From an uncultured Roseburia sp. (lineage in GTDB: Bacteria; Bacillota; Clostridia; Lachnospirales; Lachnospiraceae), in assembly GCA_947652855.1 (NCBI GenBank), contig CANTEO010000023.1, forward strand, positions 1 through 37,724: a stretch of DNA of 37,724 nucleotides, read 5' to 3'. The notes below the pieces were generated by a model. The model did not search any database, was not told the origin of the DNA, and was given only the letters and a program-made list of their open reading frames with translations. The translations under genes and the position numbers were made by a program. This document shows, one piece after another, positions 22,917 to 29,554 of this stretch (the stretch's first letter is position 1; the number at the start of each line of letters is the position of its first letter).

Positions 22917-25262
22917 TTACCGTTCCGCCACGCATTCCGCCAATCCCTCATAGGTACGCTCCCTTGCCTCAAAAATCTGCCTCACGCCGCAGCTTCTTAA
23001 GCAATCTGTCGTTTTTGGGCCAATGCTGTAGGCCCTGCATGTCCCAAGGTCGGCCCCCATCCGGCAAATCAGCCGCTCTGCCGAAGACGCGCAGGTAAAC
23101 AGCGCCCCGTCATACGCCTCATAAGGGCCAACCTCCCCAAAAGGAAAATCCGTGGCGCGGTTTTCATAGGCCGAGGCCTCATAAAACGCGCAATGGCCCG
23201 CAAGCGCATCCCTTAATTGCCGGCCTGCATCCTTCGCCTTGACATAAAGGGCCTTTTCCCCTCCTGTCAGCCGCCGCTTTAACGCCTCGCCAAGCGCGCC
23301 GCTGTGATGCTCCCTTGGAATCAAATCCGCGCAGATCCCATACGCAAAAAGCGCCTCTTTCGTCTTTTCCCCAATCGCCGCGACCCGGCATCCCGCCAAG
23401 CCGCGCGCGTCACGTCCGCTTTCTTTTACTGCTTTAAAAAAAACGCGCACGCCGTTTTTGCTTGTAAAGATCAGCCAGTCCATGCCGCAGGCCGCTTCAA
23501 CGTCAATCTGCCCCGGCGTTTCCACGATCTCCCCTACCTGCGCTTCCGTCACCGACGCCCCCTGCCGCAAAAGCAGGCCGCGAAGCCTCGTAGCCTCCTT
23601 CCCGATTTTCGGGATCAGGTAACGCTTCCCAAACAGCGGCTTTCCCTCAAAAAAATTCAGCTTCTTTCGCAGGGAAACGACAGGCCCTGCCACAATCAGC
23701 GCCGGGGAGCTTAGCCTCGCGCGGGAGGCCGCTTCTGCAATATGCCCCAAATCCGACACGCAGGCCGTCTGCTCCGGCGTGGAGGCTTTGGAGATCACAG
23801 CGATTTCCGTGTCCCTTGGCATCCCCGCCGCGGCAAGCCGCTTTGCAATTTCCCCTAACTTACTAAGGCCCATCAGAAACACGCACGTCTCCTTCCCCCT
23901 CGCCATCGCCTCAAAATCCAGATCCGCAAGCGCGTCCGCCTCACTGTGCGCCGTCACCGCGTGAAAGCCCTGCGCCAGGCCGCGGTGCGTGACCGGGATC
24001 CCTGCATAGGCCGGGCCGGCAATGCAGGAGCTGACGCCGGGGATCACTTCAAAAGGAACGCCATGCCCGATTAGGAAGGACCCTTCCTCGCCGCCCCGCC
24101 CAAAGACGTAGGGGTCGCCTCCCTTTAGCCGCACGATTGTCTGATGCTCCATGCTTTTTTTCAGCAGGAGGCGGTTGATTTCCTCCTGGCTCTTCGTATG
24201 GCTGCGGCTGGCCTTTCCAACATAAATCAGCTCGCAGCCAGGCTTCGCCTCTTGCAGGAGGCCCTCCGGGATCAGCCTGTCATAGATGACGCAGCCAGCC
24301 TCCCGTAACGCCCGCAGCCCCTTTACGGTAATCAGCTCCGGATCCCCCGGCCCCGCGCCCACCAAAAAGACGGTTCCCGCAAGCGCCTGGCGCATCTTCG
24401 CCGCGGCCTTCCTTGCCAGCTCCTTCCCGTCTTCTCCGCAGACGGACGCGTAGGCGGCCTTTGTCCCGTCTTCCCTCCCAAACATCACGTCCAGGCGAAA
24501 GCCGCCGCCCTCCCCGCGCCGAAGGAGCGCGCCGACCGGATTTTGGCACCCTGCGCCCATCTGCCGCAAAAACCCACGCTCTGCCTCCACGGCCCGCTCC
24601 GTCTCTCGATCGCACAGCGCGCTTAGCATCTCCAAAAGCCGCCCCTCACCTTCCCGGACCTCAAGCGCCAAAACCCCCTGCGCCGGGGCGGGAACCATGT
24701 CTTCCGGCTCAAAATACTGCGCCGCAAGATGCCCAAGCCCCAACCGGTGAAGGCCCGCCGCGGCAAGCACAATGCCGTCAAGCCCCTCTTCGCTCATTTT
24801 CCGAAGGCGCGTCTCCACGTTTCCGCGAATGCCCCTCACCTGCAAATCCGGCCGCAGCTTTTTAAGCTGAAGCTCCCTTCTTTTGCTGCCCGTGCCGATG
24901 ACGGCGCCCTTAGGAAGCTCCCAAAGGGAGGCTTTTTCACGCAAAATCAGCGCGTCCCTTGGATCCTCCCTGCGCCAGGCCCTTGCAAACACAAGCCCTT
25001 GCGCCGGAAAGGCGGGCATATCCTTCATGCTGTGCACGCCGATGTGTATCTCGCCGGAAAGCAGCTTTTCCTCGATTTCCCTCACAAAAACGCCCCGCGC
25101 CCCGATCTCATGCAGCGGCACGTCCCGCGCCAGGTCGCCTCTTGTCTGAATCGCCTGAATCTCAAATGCGTCGTCTTGATACGCCCGGCTTAGCGTATCG
25201 CGCACCTCCCTCGCCTGCGCAAGCGCAAGCCTTGAGCCTCTTGTGCCAATGACATACCTCAT
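22917..25262 (-). CDS. HemC-CobA-HemD fusion (porphobilinogen deaminase, uroporphyrinogen-III methyltransferase, uroporphyrinogen-III synthase)
   Basis: One 781-aa polypeptide carrying three consecutive activities from porphobilinogen to precorrin-2. HemC occupies about residues 1-292: YVIGTRGSRLALAQ, HSMKDMP, and Cys239 in GAGCQNPVGA as the dipyrromethane attachment site. CobA/SUMT covers about 294-535: VFLVGAGPGDPELITVKG, GGDPYVFGRGGEE and VIPGVSSCIAGPAYAGIPVT. HemD covers about 540-781: TSKNGVRVFF and IGPKTTDCLRSCG. The ATG at 25262 overlaps the hemA stop as ATGA and is preceded by CAGGAGAG; an upstream in-frame extension to 25310 runs inside hemA. Making precorrin-2 directly points to siroheme or cobalamin rather than haem, consistent with the sirC gene upstream. 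HemCD and CobA-HemD fusions are known; the triple one is less common. Confidence 0.94.
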   Translation of the reverse strand: MRYVIGTRGSRLALAQAREVRDTLSRAYQDDAFEIQAIQTRGDLARDVPLHEIGARGVFVREIEEKLLSGEIHIGVHSMKDMPAFPAQGLVFARAWRREDPRDALILREKASLWELPKGAVIGTGSKRRELQLKKLRPDLQVRGIRGNVETRLRKMSEEGLDGIVLAAAGLHRLGLGHLAAQYFEPEDMVPAPAQGVLALEVREGEGRLLEMLSALCDRETERAVEAERGFLRQMGAGCQNPVGALLRRGEGGGFRLDVMFGREDGTKAAYASVCGEDGKELARKAAAKMRQALAGTVFLVGAGPGDPELITVKGLRALREAGCVIYDRLIPEGLLQEAKPGCELIYVGKASRSHTKSQEEINRLLLKKSMEHQTIVRLKGGDPYVFGRGGEEGSFLIGHGVPFEVIPGVSSCIAGPAYAGIPVTHRGLAQGFHAVTAHSEADALADLDFEAMARGKETCVFLMGLSKLGEIAKRLAAAGMPRDTEIAVISKASTPEQTACVSDLGHIAEAASRARLSSPALIVAGPVVSLRKKLNFFEGKPLFGKRYLIPKIGKEATRLRGLLLRQGASVTEAQVGEIVETPGQIDVEAACGMDWLIFTSKNGVRVFFKAVKESGRDARGLAGCRVAAIGEKTKEALFAYGICADLIPREHHSGALGEALKRRLTGGEKALYVKAKDAGRQLRDALAGHCAFYEASAYENRATDFPFGEVGPYEAYDGALFTCASSAERLICRMGADLGTCRAYSIGPKTTDCLRSCGVRQIFEARERTYEGLAECVAER

Positions 25263-26500
25263 ACTTGCTCTCCTGTCAAATGAAACAGCCGATCCATCAG
25301 CCGCTTGCATTCCTCCTGCTCCTCTTTGCCGTCAATCTGCTTTAGCTCCCGGATCGGCTCGCGCAGGAGCCTAAGAAGGGAGGCGTTTAAGACCTTCCTC
25401 AACAGCGCCTGCTCCCTGGAGGTGAACTCCATTTTCCGGCTCAGGTAAGAAAAGCTGTCCTCCGCAATGGCGCAGCACCGCTGCTGCAGCGAGGCGATCG
25501 TAGAATCCACCCCGCAATGGCGCAGCCAGTGAAGCGTCTCCCGCGCTTTCTCGTCAATCAACGCTTTGCTTTTTTGAGCAAGCGCCTCCCGCTCCTTTTG
25601 ATTTTCCACTGCAATGGCCTGCAGCGAGTCCAGGTCAAGCAGGGTCACGAGCGGATGCTCCCCAAGCGACGCGTCAATGTCCCGCGGGGCGGCCAGATCC
25701 AACAGGGCCATCGGCTTTGTTGGGAGAAGGTCTTCTTTTTTGATGATCAGATGCGGGGAGGCGGTTGCGGAAATCACTGCGTCGCAGCCCCCAATGGCCT
25801 GACGCCATTGCCCGTAGGGGATAATCTCTGTCTTAGGAAACGCCTCCCGCAGCCGGCTGGCATGGGCATACGTCCTGCTGCACGCCACGACGGACACGTC
25901 CGGGAATTCAAAGAGATACTGCAGGGCAAGCGCGGCGGCCTTCCCGCTCCCAATCACAAGAATCCGCTTTCCTGCAATCCCGCAGGCCGCTCTTAGCTTC
26001 TGGATGCCGATATAGCTGACCGAAAGCGGCTTCTCGCTGATCTTAAACGACGCCTTCACGCGCTTTGCGCAGGCGATGGCGTCCTGCACCGCCCGATGCA
26101 GCTCCTTGCCGCAATGCCCCATGGCCCGCGCGTCCTCAAACGCCTCCCTGACCTGGCCTAAAATCTGATCCTCGCCAAGCACAAGAGACTCTAACCCCGC
26201 CGCAATGCGGAACAGGTAAGCCATTGCGGCCTCTCCTGTAAGCGATCTGACGCAGCCGCCCCCTACGGCCTCTTGAAACATCTCTTCATAGATCTTTTGC
26301 ATCTGCCTGCTCTGCCCGTCCGATTCATGCAGATAAAACACCTCGCTCCGATTGCACGTGGAGAGCGGCATACATTGCTCCACTCCCGCCTCAGCCGCCC
26401 TCTGGCAGAATGTAAGCTTTTTTACATCCGTAAAAGCGGCCTTGCCGCGTATGTCCAGCTGCGCGTCCTTATAATTGACGCCCAAATAAGAAAACTGCAT
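25259..26500 (-). CDS. hemA: Glutamyl-tRNA reductase
   Basis: Reduces Glu-tRNA(Glu) to glutamate-1-semialdehyde with NADPH, the first committed step of C5-pathway tetrapyrrole synthesis. The protein is 413 aa, the normal length. Seen: the catalytic Cys49 in MPLSTCNRSEVF, LVLGEDQILGQVREAFEDA, the NADPH-binding GKRILVIGSGKAAALA, and the C-terminal dimerisation helices. The ATG follows AAAAGGAGAG. It has its own consensus promoter and a short leader, so it can be expressed separately from sirC-hemL. Its stop overlaps the start of the hemC-cobA-hemD gene (ATGA). Confidence 0.95.
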   Translation of the reverse strand: MQFSYLGVNYKDAQLDIRGKAAFTDVKKLTFCQRAAEAGVEQCMPLSTCNRSEVFYLHESDGQSRQMQKIYEEMFQEAVGGGCVRSLTGEAAMAYLFRIAAGLESLVLGEDQILGQVREAFEDARAMGHCGKELHRAVQDAIACAKRVKASFKISEKPLSVSYIGIQKLRAACGIAGKRILVIGSGKAAALALQYLFEFPDVSVVACSRTYAHASRLREAFPKTEIIPYGQWRQAIGGCDAVISATASPHLIIKKEDLLPTKPMALLDLAAPRDIDASLGEHPLVTLLDLDSLQAIAVENQKEREALAQKSKALIDEKARETLHWLRHCGVDSTIASLQQRCCAIAEDSFSYLSRKMEFTSREQALLRKVLNASLLRLLREPIRELKQIDGKEEQEECKRLMDRLFHLTGEQV

Positions 26501-26508
26501 ATCGCTCT

Positions 26509-26521
26509 CCTTTTACCGGGT
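26509..26521 (-). promoter_or_regulatory. Near-palindrome in the hemA leader
   Basis: TTTACCCGGTAAA-type symmetry lies between the -10 box of the hemA promoter and the ribosome binding site, spanning the expected transcription start. It could be a repressor site or part of a short leader hairpin that touches the AAGGAGAG site. Position is approximate to a base or two. Confidence 0.3.
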
Positions 26522-26523
26522 AA

Positions 26524-26553
26524 ATTATAGCATATTTGCGACATCTCCTGCAA
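26524..26553 (-). promoter_or_regulatory. Sigma-A promoter for hemA
   Basis: TTGCAG (26553-26548), 18 bases, then TATAAT (26529-26524) on the minus strand with an extended TGC. This gives a leader of about 20 bases before hemA. Confidence 0.75.
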
Positions 26554-26559
26554 CAATCC

Positions 26560-26658
26560 CTAGTAATCCTCAACCAGCCGTATCGCAATCTCTTTTGCCG
26601 CTGCGCTCGTGACGTCTTTGCCGTCCGTCCATAAGGCATCCCCTTTCCTTTGCGTCAT
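26560..26658 (-). CDS. Candidate 32-aa micro-ORF between hemL and hemA
   Basis: An ORF of 32 codons starts with an ATG that overlaps the hemL stop by four bases (ATGA), the same junction type used between hemA and the HemC fusion, and ends at TAG just before the hemA promoter. The peptide begins MTQRKGDALWTDGKD and ends AAKEIAIRLVEDY; the last part forms a plausible amphipathic helix. I recognise no family. It may be a real microprotein, the remnant of a gene lost from the cluster, or chance. The Shine-Dalgarno (GTGAGA) is weak, so expression would rest on coupling. Confidence 0.35.
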   Translation of the reverse strand: MTQRKGDALWTDGKDVTSAAAKEIAIRLVEDY

Positions 26659-27941
26659 ATTCTCACAGAATAAGAACGAAAATAATCTTCCATCACCTGA
26701 CAGGTATATGCAATGTCTTCCTTGGTATGCGCGTCAGAAAGGAACATTGCCTCAAATTGCGACGGCGCCGCATAAATCCCATGATCCAAAAGAAAGCCGA
26801 AATAATCTGCAAATGCGGCCGTGTCAGAGGAAAGCGCGCCGCTGTAATCCGACACCTCCCCCGGGGTAAAAAAGACGCTAAGCAGCGATCCCGCCCGATT
26901 GACGCAGACGGCGCCTCCCGCCGCCTGCCTGATCGCAGCGGCGATGGCCTCTGCCTTCTCTTCCAGCCTTTGGTAAATCCCCTGGCTCCCCTTTAAGATC
27001 TCAAGCGTCGCGATCCCGGCCGTCGTCGTAATCGGGTTTCCAGACAGCGTCCCTGCCTGATAGACATCTCCCAACGGGGCGACCAGCTCCATAATCTCCC
27101 GCCTGCCGCCGTAAGCCCCGATCGGCATCCCGCCGCCTACGATTTTTCCAAGCGCCGTCAAATCAGGCGTGACGCGATACTTCTCCTGCGCCCCGCCAGG
27201 CGCAAGGCGAAATCCCGTGATGACTTCATCAAAAATCAAAAGCGCGCCATAATCCTCCGTGATTTCCCGTAAGAAAGCTAAAAAGCCCGGCTTTGGCAAA
27301 ACCACGCCCATGTTCGCGGCGACAGGCTCTGCAATGACCGCCGCAATCTCGCCTGGATGCCTGGCAAACAGCGCCTCCACGGATTTCTCATCATTAAAGT
27401 CGGCGATTAACGTATGCTTTGCGTAATCCTTCGGCACGCCCGCGCTGTCGGGCGACGAGGCTGTCAGCGCCCCGGATCCCGCCTTCACCAAAAGGCCGTC
27501 TGAATGCCCGTGGTAGCAGCCCCTTAATTTGATGACCTTATCCCGCTTCGTATAGCCGCGGGCCACGCGAACCGCGCTCATGACGGCCTCCGTCCCCGAG
27601 CTTACCAGACGGCTGACTTCCATAGAAGGCACCAGCTCTGCGATCAGCTCCGCCATGCGCACCTCCTGCCTGGTCGGCGCGCCAAAGGCAAAGCCAAGGC
27701 CGCAGGCTTCCCGCACCTTCTCCACGACCTTTGGGTGCGCATGGCCCAAAATCCCGGGGCCAAAGGAGCAGACGTAGTCAATCAGCTCATTGCCGTCCAC
27801 ATCCACAATCCGGCCCCCATGCGCCGAAGCGATAAAGCGCGGCGTCCTCCCTACCGCGCCAAACGCGCGCACCGGGCTGTTCACCCCGCCCGGAATATGT
27901 CTTTTCGCCCGTTCAAGCCATTCCTTTGACGCTCTGTCCAT
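26655..27941 (-). CDS. hemL: Glutamate-1-semialdehyde 2,1-aminomutase
   Basis: PLP enzyme that turns glutamate-1-semialdehyde into 5-aminolevulinate, acting directly after HemA. The protein is 428 aa, the usual length. Seen: IPGGVNSPVRAF near the N-terminus, SSGTEAVMSAVRVARG, the PLP-binding LIFDEVITGFRL, the Schiff-base Lys266 in ALGKIVGGGMPIGAYGG, and YQAGTLSGNPITTTAG. The ATG at 27941 has GGGAGGTAAT immediately upstream, overlapping the end of sirC by way of a single-base gap; a long Arg-rich in-frame extension to 28112 is a shadow of sirC and is rejected. hemB, which would act next, is not in the cluster. Confidence 0.95.
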   Translation of the reverse strand: MDRASKEWLERAKRHIPGGVNSPVRAFGAVGRTPRFIASAHGGRIVDVDGNELIDYVCSFGPGILGHAHPKVVEKVREACGLGFAFGAPTRQEVRMAELIAELVPSMEVSRLVSSGTEAVMSAVRVARGYTKRDKVIKLRGCYHGHSDGLLVKAGSGALTASSPDSAGVPKDYAKHTLIADFNDEKSVEALFARHPGEIAAVIAEPVAANMGVVLPKPGFLAFLREITEDYGALLIFDEVITGFRLAPGGAQEKYRVTPDLTALGKIVGGGMPIGAYGGRREIMELVAPLGDVYQAGTLSGNPITTTAGIATLEILKGSQGIYQRLEEKAEAIAAAIRQAAGGAVCVNRAGSLLSVFFTPGEVSDYSGALSSDTAAFADYFGFLLDHGIYAAPSQFEAMFLSDAHTKEDIAYTCQVMEDYFRSYSVRI

Positions 27942-27942
27942 A

Positions 27943-28563
27943 TTACCTCCCGTCTGCTTCTCCATTGACAATTTGCCACGCCTCCTCCTCTGAAAGCGGC
28001 GCGCCCTTCTCAAGGCCGGCCGCAAGCAGCTTTTGATAGATCCGTTTCCTTTCCTGCTCCGTCGCGACTGTCTTGCGCAGCGTCTCCCGCAAAGAGCCAA
28101 GGAACGCCGCAAGCTCCCCCAGAAGCGGCGTCAGCGCCTCCCCTATCTGCGCCTTTAGGTATTGGGAAACGACGGGGCTTTGGCCGCCGCTTACAAACGC
28201 CGCGACCACCTCCCCCTCTTTTCGGTATGCCGGGAAGAGAAAGCTGCAGTCCTCGATCTGGTCAACGGCATTGACGGGTATGCCCGCTTCTTTGCAGCAA
28301 ACGCCAATCCGATGGTTTAACGCCGCGTCGTCCGTCGCCGCGACCACCAATTCCTGATCCAGCAAATCCTCTATCTGAAATTCCCGTTCCTGGCAGGCCG
28401 CTCCCAGACGCGCGCGCAGTTCCGGCAAGACAGCAGGTGCTATGACGGTCAGCTTCGCGCCAAACTCGCTTAACGCCTCCGCTTTCCGAAGCGCGACGGC
28501 CCCGCCGCCCACAACCAGGCAGCGCATATCCTTTAATTCAATGAACATTGGAAAATATGACAT
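27943..28563 (-). CDS. Precorrin-2 dehydrogenase / sirohydrochlorin ferrochelatase-type protein
   Basis: Bifunctional-family enzyme (Met8p/SirC/CysG N-terminal type) that oxidises precorrin-2 to sirohydrochlorin with NAD+; some members also insert iron. The protein is 206 aa. Seen: the N-terminal YFPMFIELKDMRCLVVGGGAVALRKAE Rossmann motif, VVAATDDAALNHRIG, NAVDQIEDCSFLFPA with the family aspartate, and the GGQSPVVSQYLKAQI helix region. The ATG has GGAGGG 6 bases upstream. It is first in the operon, has a sigma-A promoter, and its product acts on the precorrin-2 made by the fusion protein three genes downstream. Confidence 0.92.
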   Translation of the reverse strand: MSYFPMFIELKDMRCLVVGGGAVALRKAEALSEFGAKLTVIAPAVLPELRARLGAACQEREFQIEDLLDQELVVAATDDAALNHRIGVCCKEAGIPVNAVDQIEDCSFLFPAYRKEGEVVAAFVSGGQSPVVSQYLKAQIGEALTPLLGELAAFLGSLRETLRKTVATEQERKRIYQKLLAAGLEKGAPLSEEEAWQIVNGEADGR

Positions 28564-28603
28564 ACGTTTCCCTCCGCCTTAGTCAGTCTGTGCCTTTTTT
28601 TCA

Positions 28604-28632
28604 ATTTTAACATGGGTTCCCGCAAGCCACAA
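28604..28632 (-). promoter_or_regulatory. Sigma-A promoter for the tetrapyrrole operon
   Basis: TTGTGG (28632-28627), 17 bases, TAAAAT (28609-28604) on the minus strand with an extended TGT. It sits about 40 bases before the precorrin-2 dehydrogenase gene and just after the terminator of the upstream gene. Confidence 0.6.
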
Positions 28633-28672
28633 CCAATTTTATCCAAATTCCAGGAAAACGCTCGTTCCGCCC

Positions 28673-28722
28673 GCAAAAAAAGATGCAGAATTTCAGCGCC
28701 GTCTCCGCTGAAACCCTGCATC
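28673..28722 (-). terminator. Terminator of the Ca2+-repeat exoprotein gene
   Basis: On the minus strand GATGCAG-gg-TTTCAGCG ... CGCTGAAA-tt-CTGCATC, followed by TTTTTTT. A long stem with one internal 2-base mismatch and a good U-tract. Confidence 0.88.
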
Positions 28723-28761
28723 GTCATGCTTTGATTCAAATTGTAATTCAAATATTCTGAT

Positions 28762-29364
28762 TTACTTGGTAATTTTTAAGGCTTTTAACGTTGGCTGATC
28801 AATTTTGCTATTGACTTTTAGGCCGTTCGCCTTTTTGAAGCTTTTCAGAGCTTTTTTCGTTTTTGCATTCATAGCCCCTCTGGCCCCTCCACAGCGATAG
28901 CCCATTTTGTTCAGCTTTTTTTGCACCTTTTTGATGACGCTTTTTTTGACGGAAGCTGTTTTCGCGGCAGTCTGCTTAACAGAGCCGGCAGCCGATGCCG
29001 CAGACTGGCCCTGCCCCGAAGCAGCTCCTCCTCCCTGCCTCCTGCCCTGGCCGTTTCCGTATCCTGGGCAGTTATCGTTGACGCCATCCCCGTCGGCATC
29101 CACAAAATTATCGCAGATCCCGTCCCCGTCGGCGTCTGCGTAATTTTGCCCCCAACGGCCGTTTCCATATCCTGGGCAGTTATCGTTGACGCCATCCCCG
29201 TCGGCGTCCGCATAGTTATCGCAGATCCCGTCCCCGTTGGCGTCTGCGTAGTTCTGACCGCAGCGGCCGTTCCTCCCGCAGCCATACGGCGCCGCTGCCG
29301 CCGGAACGGCGCTTCCTATCGTCAGGGCGGCCGCTAACGCTACACACAAGCTTCTTTTTTTCAT
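28762..29364 (-). CDS. Secreted protein with Ca2+-binding DxDGDG repeats and a peptidoglycan-binding-like C-terminus
   Basis: A 200-aa exported protein. Seen: a signal peptide (MKKRSLCVALAAALTIGSA, cleavage near AAA-AP); two 36-residue repeats each holding two acidic loops of the thrombospondin type-3/dockerin kind (ADANGDGICDN, ADADGDGVNDN) separated by CPGYGNG; a Gly/Ser/Ala/Lys linker; and a C-terminal PG_binding_1-like module (VIKKVQKKLNKMGY ... NAKTKKALKSFKKANGLKV). The repeats bind Ca2+ in known families, and the C-terminal module suggests wall attachment. Cysteines recur once per loop. The ATG follows GGAGGTATG. It lies directly downstream of a two-component system and behind an 11-bp repeat array, which makes it the likely target gene. 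The exact function is unknown. Confidence 0.85.
   Translation of the reverse strand: MKKRSLCVALAAALTIGSAVPAAAAPYGCGRNGRCGQNYADANGDGICDNYADADGDGVNDNCPGYGNGRWGQNYADADGDGICDNFVDADGDGVNDNCPGYGNGQGRRQGGGAASGQGQSAASAAGSVKQTAAKTASVKKSVIKKVQKKLNKMGYRCGGARGAMNAKTKKALKSFKKANGLKVNSKIDQPTLKALKITK
29051..29266. repeat. Tandem 108-bp repeat, two copies
   Basis: Copies at 29051-29158 and 29159-29266 encode the two 36-residue Ca2+-loop units of the exoprotein. Long identical stretches, including synonymous positions, point to a recent duplication. Confidence 0.85.
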
Positions 29365-29489
29365 CTTTCATACCTCCAAACGCTGATTCCCGCAGGCGAT
29401 GAGAGCATCCTGCCGCGGGACATGAACTGAAACATTCCAGGAAAGCCCGTTTGGGCTGCTCACCTGACGCGCTTTCCGAAAGCCTATAC

Positions 29490-29510
29490 TGGCATTCTAT
29501 ATAAGCAATG
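29490..29510 (-). promoter_or_regulatory. Likely -10 region of the exoprotein gene
   Basis: On the minus strand, immediately after the 11-bp repeats, comes CATTGCTTATATAGAATGCC. TATATA or TAGAAT falls 8-11 bases after the last repeat, and no good -35 hexamer is present. This is the layout of PhoB-type activated promoters, where the regulator replaces the -35 contact. The leader to the ATG is about 130 bases. Confidence 0.45.
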
Positions 29511-29554
29511 TGTCATTTTGATGGCATTTACGGTACATTTTGAAAGCATTTTTA
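29511..29554 (-). promoter_or_regulatory. Four tandem 11-bp repeats, predicted response-regulator operator
   Basis: Reading the minus strand from the kinase stop codon: TAAAAATGCTT, TCAAAATGTAC, CGTAAATGCCA, TCAAAATGACA. All four have AAATG at positions 4-8 of an exact 11-base period, the spacing at which OmpR/PhoB-family dimers bind head to tail. Copies 2 and 4 share TCAAAATG. Confidence 0.6.

Noticed and set aside
27942..28112. Arg-rich N-terminal extension of hemL
   Set aside because: It is read out of frame through the precorrin-2 dehydrogenase gene, and a perfect ribosome site marks the ATG at 27941.
29051..29266. CRISPR-like or regulatory DNA repeat
   Set aside because: The two copies are in frame and encode the acidic loop repeats of the exoprotein; there are no spacers.
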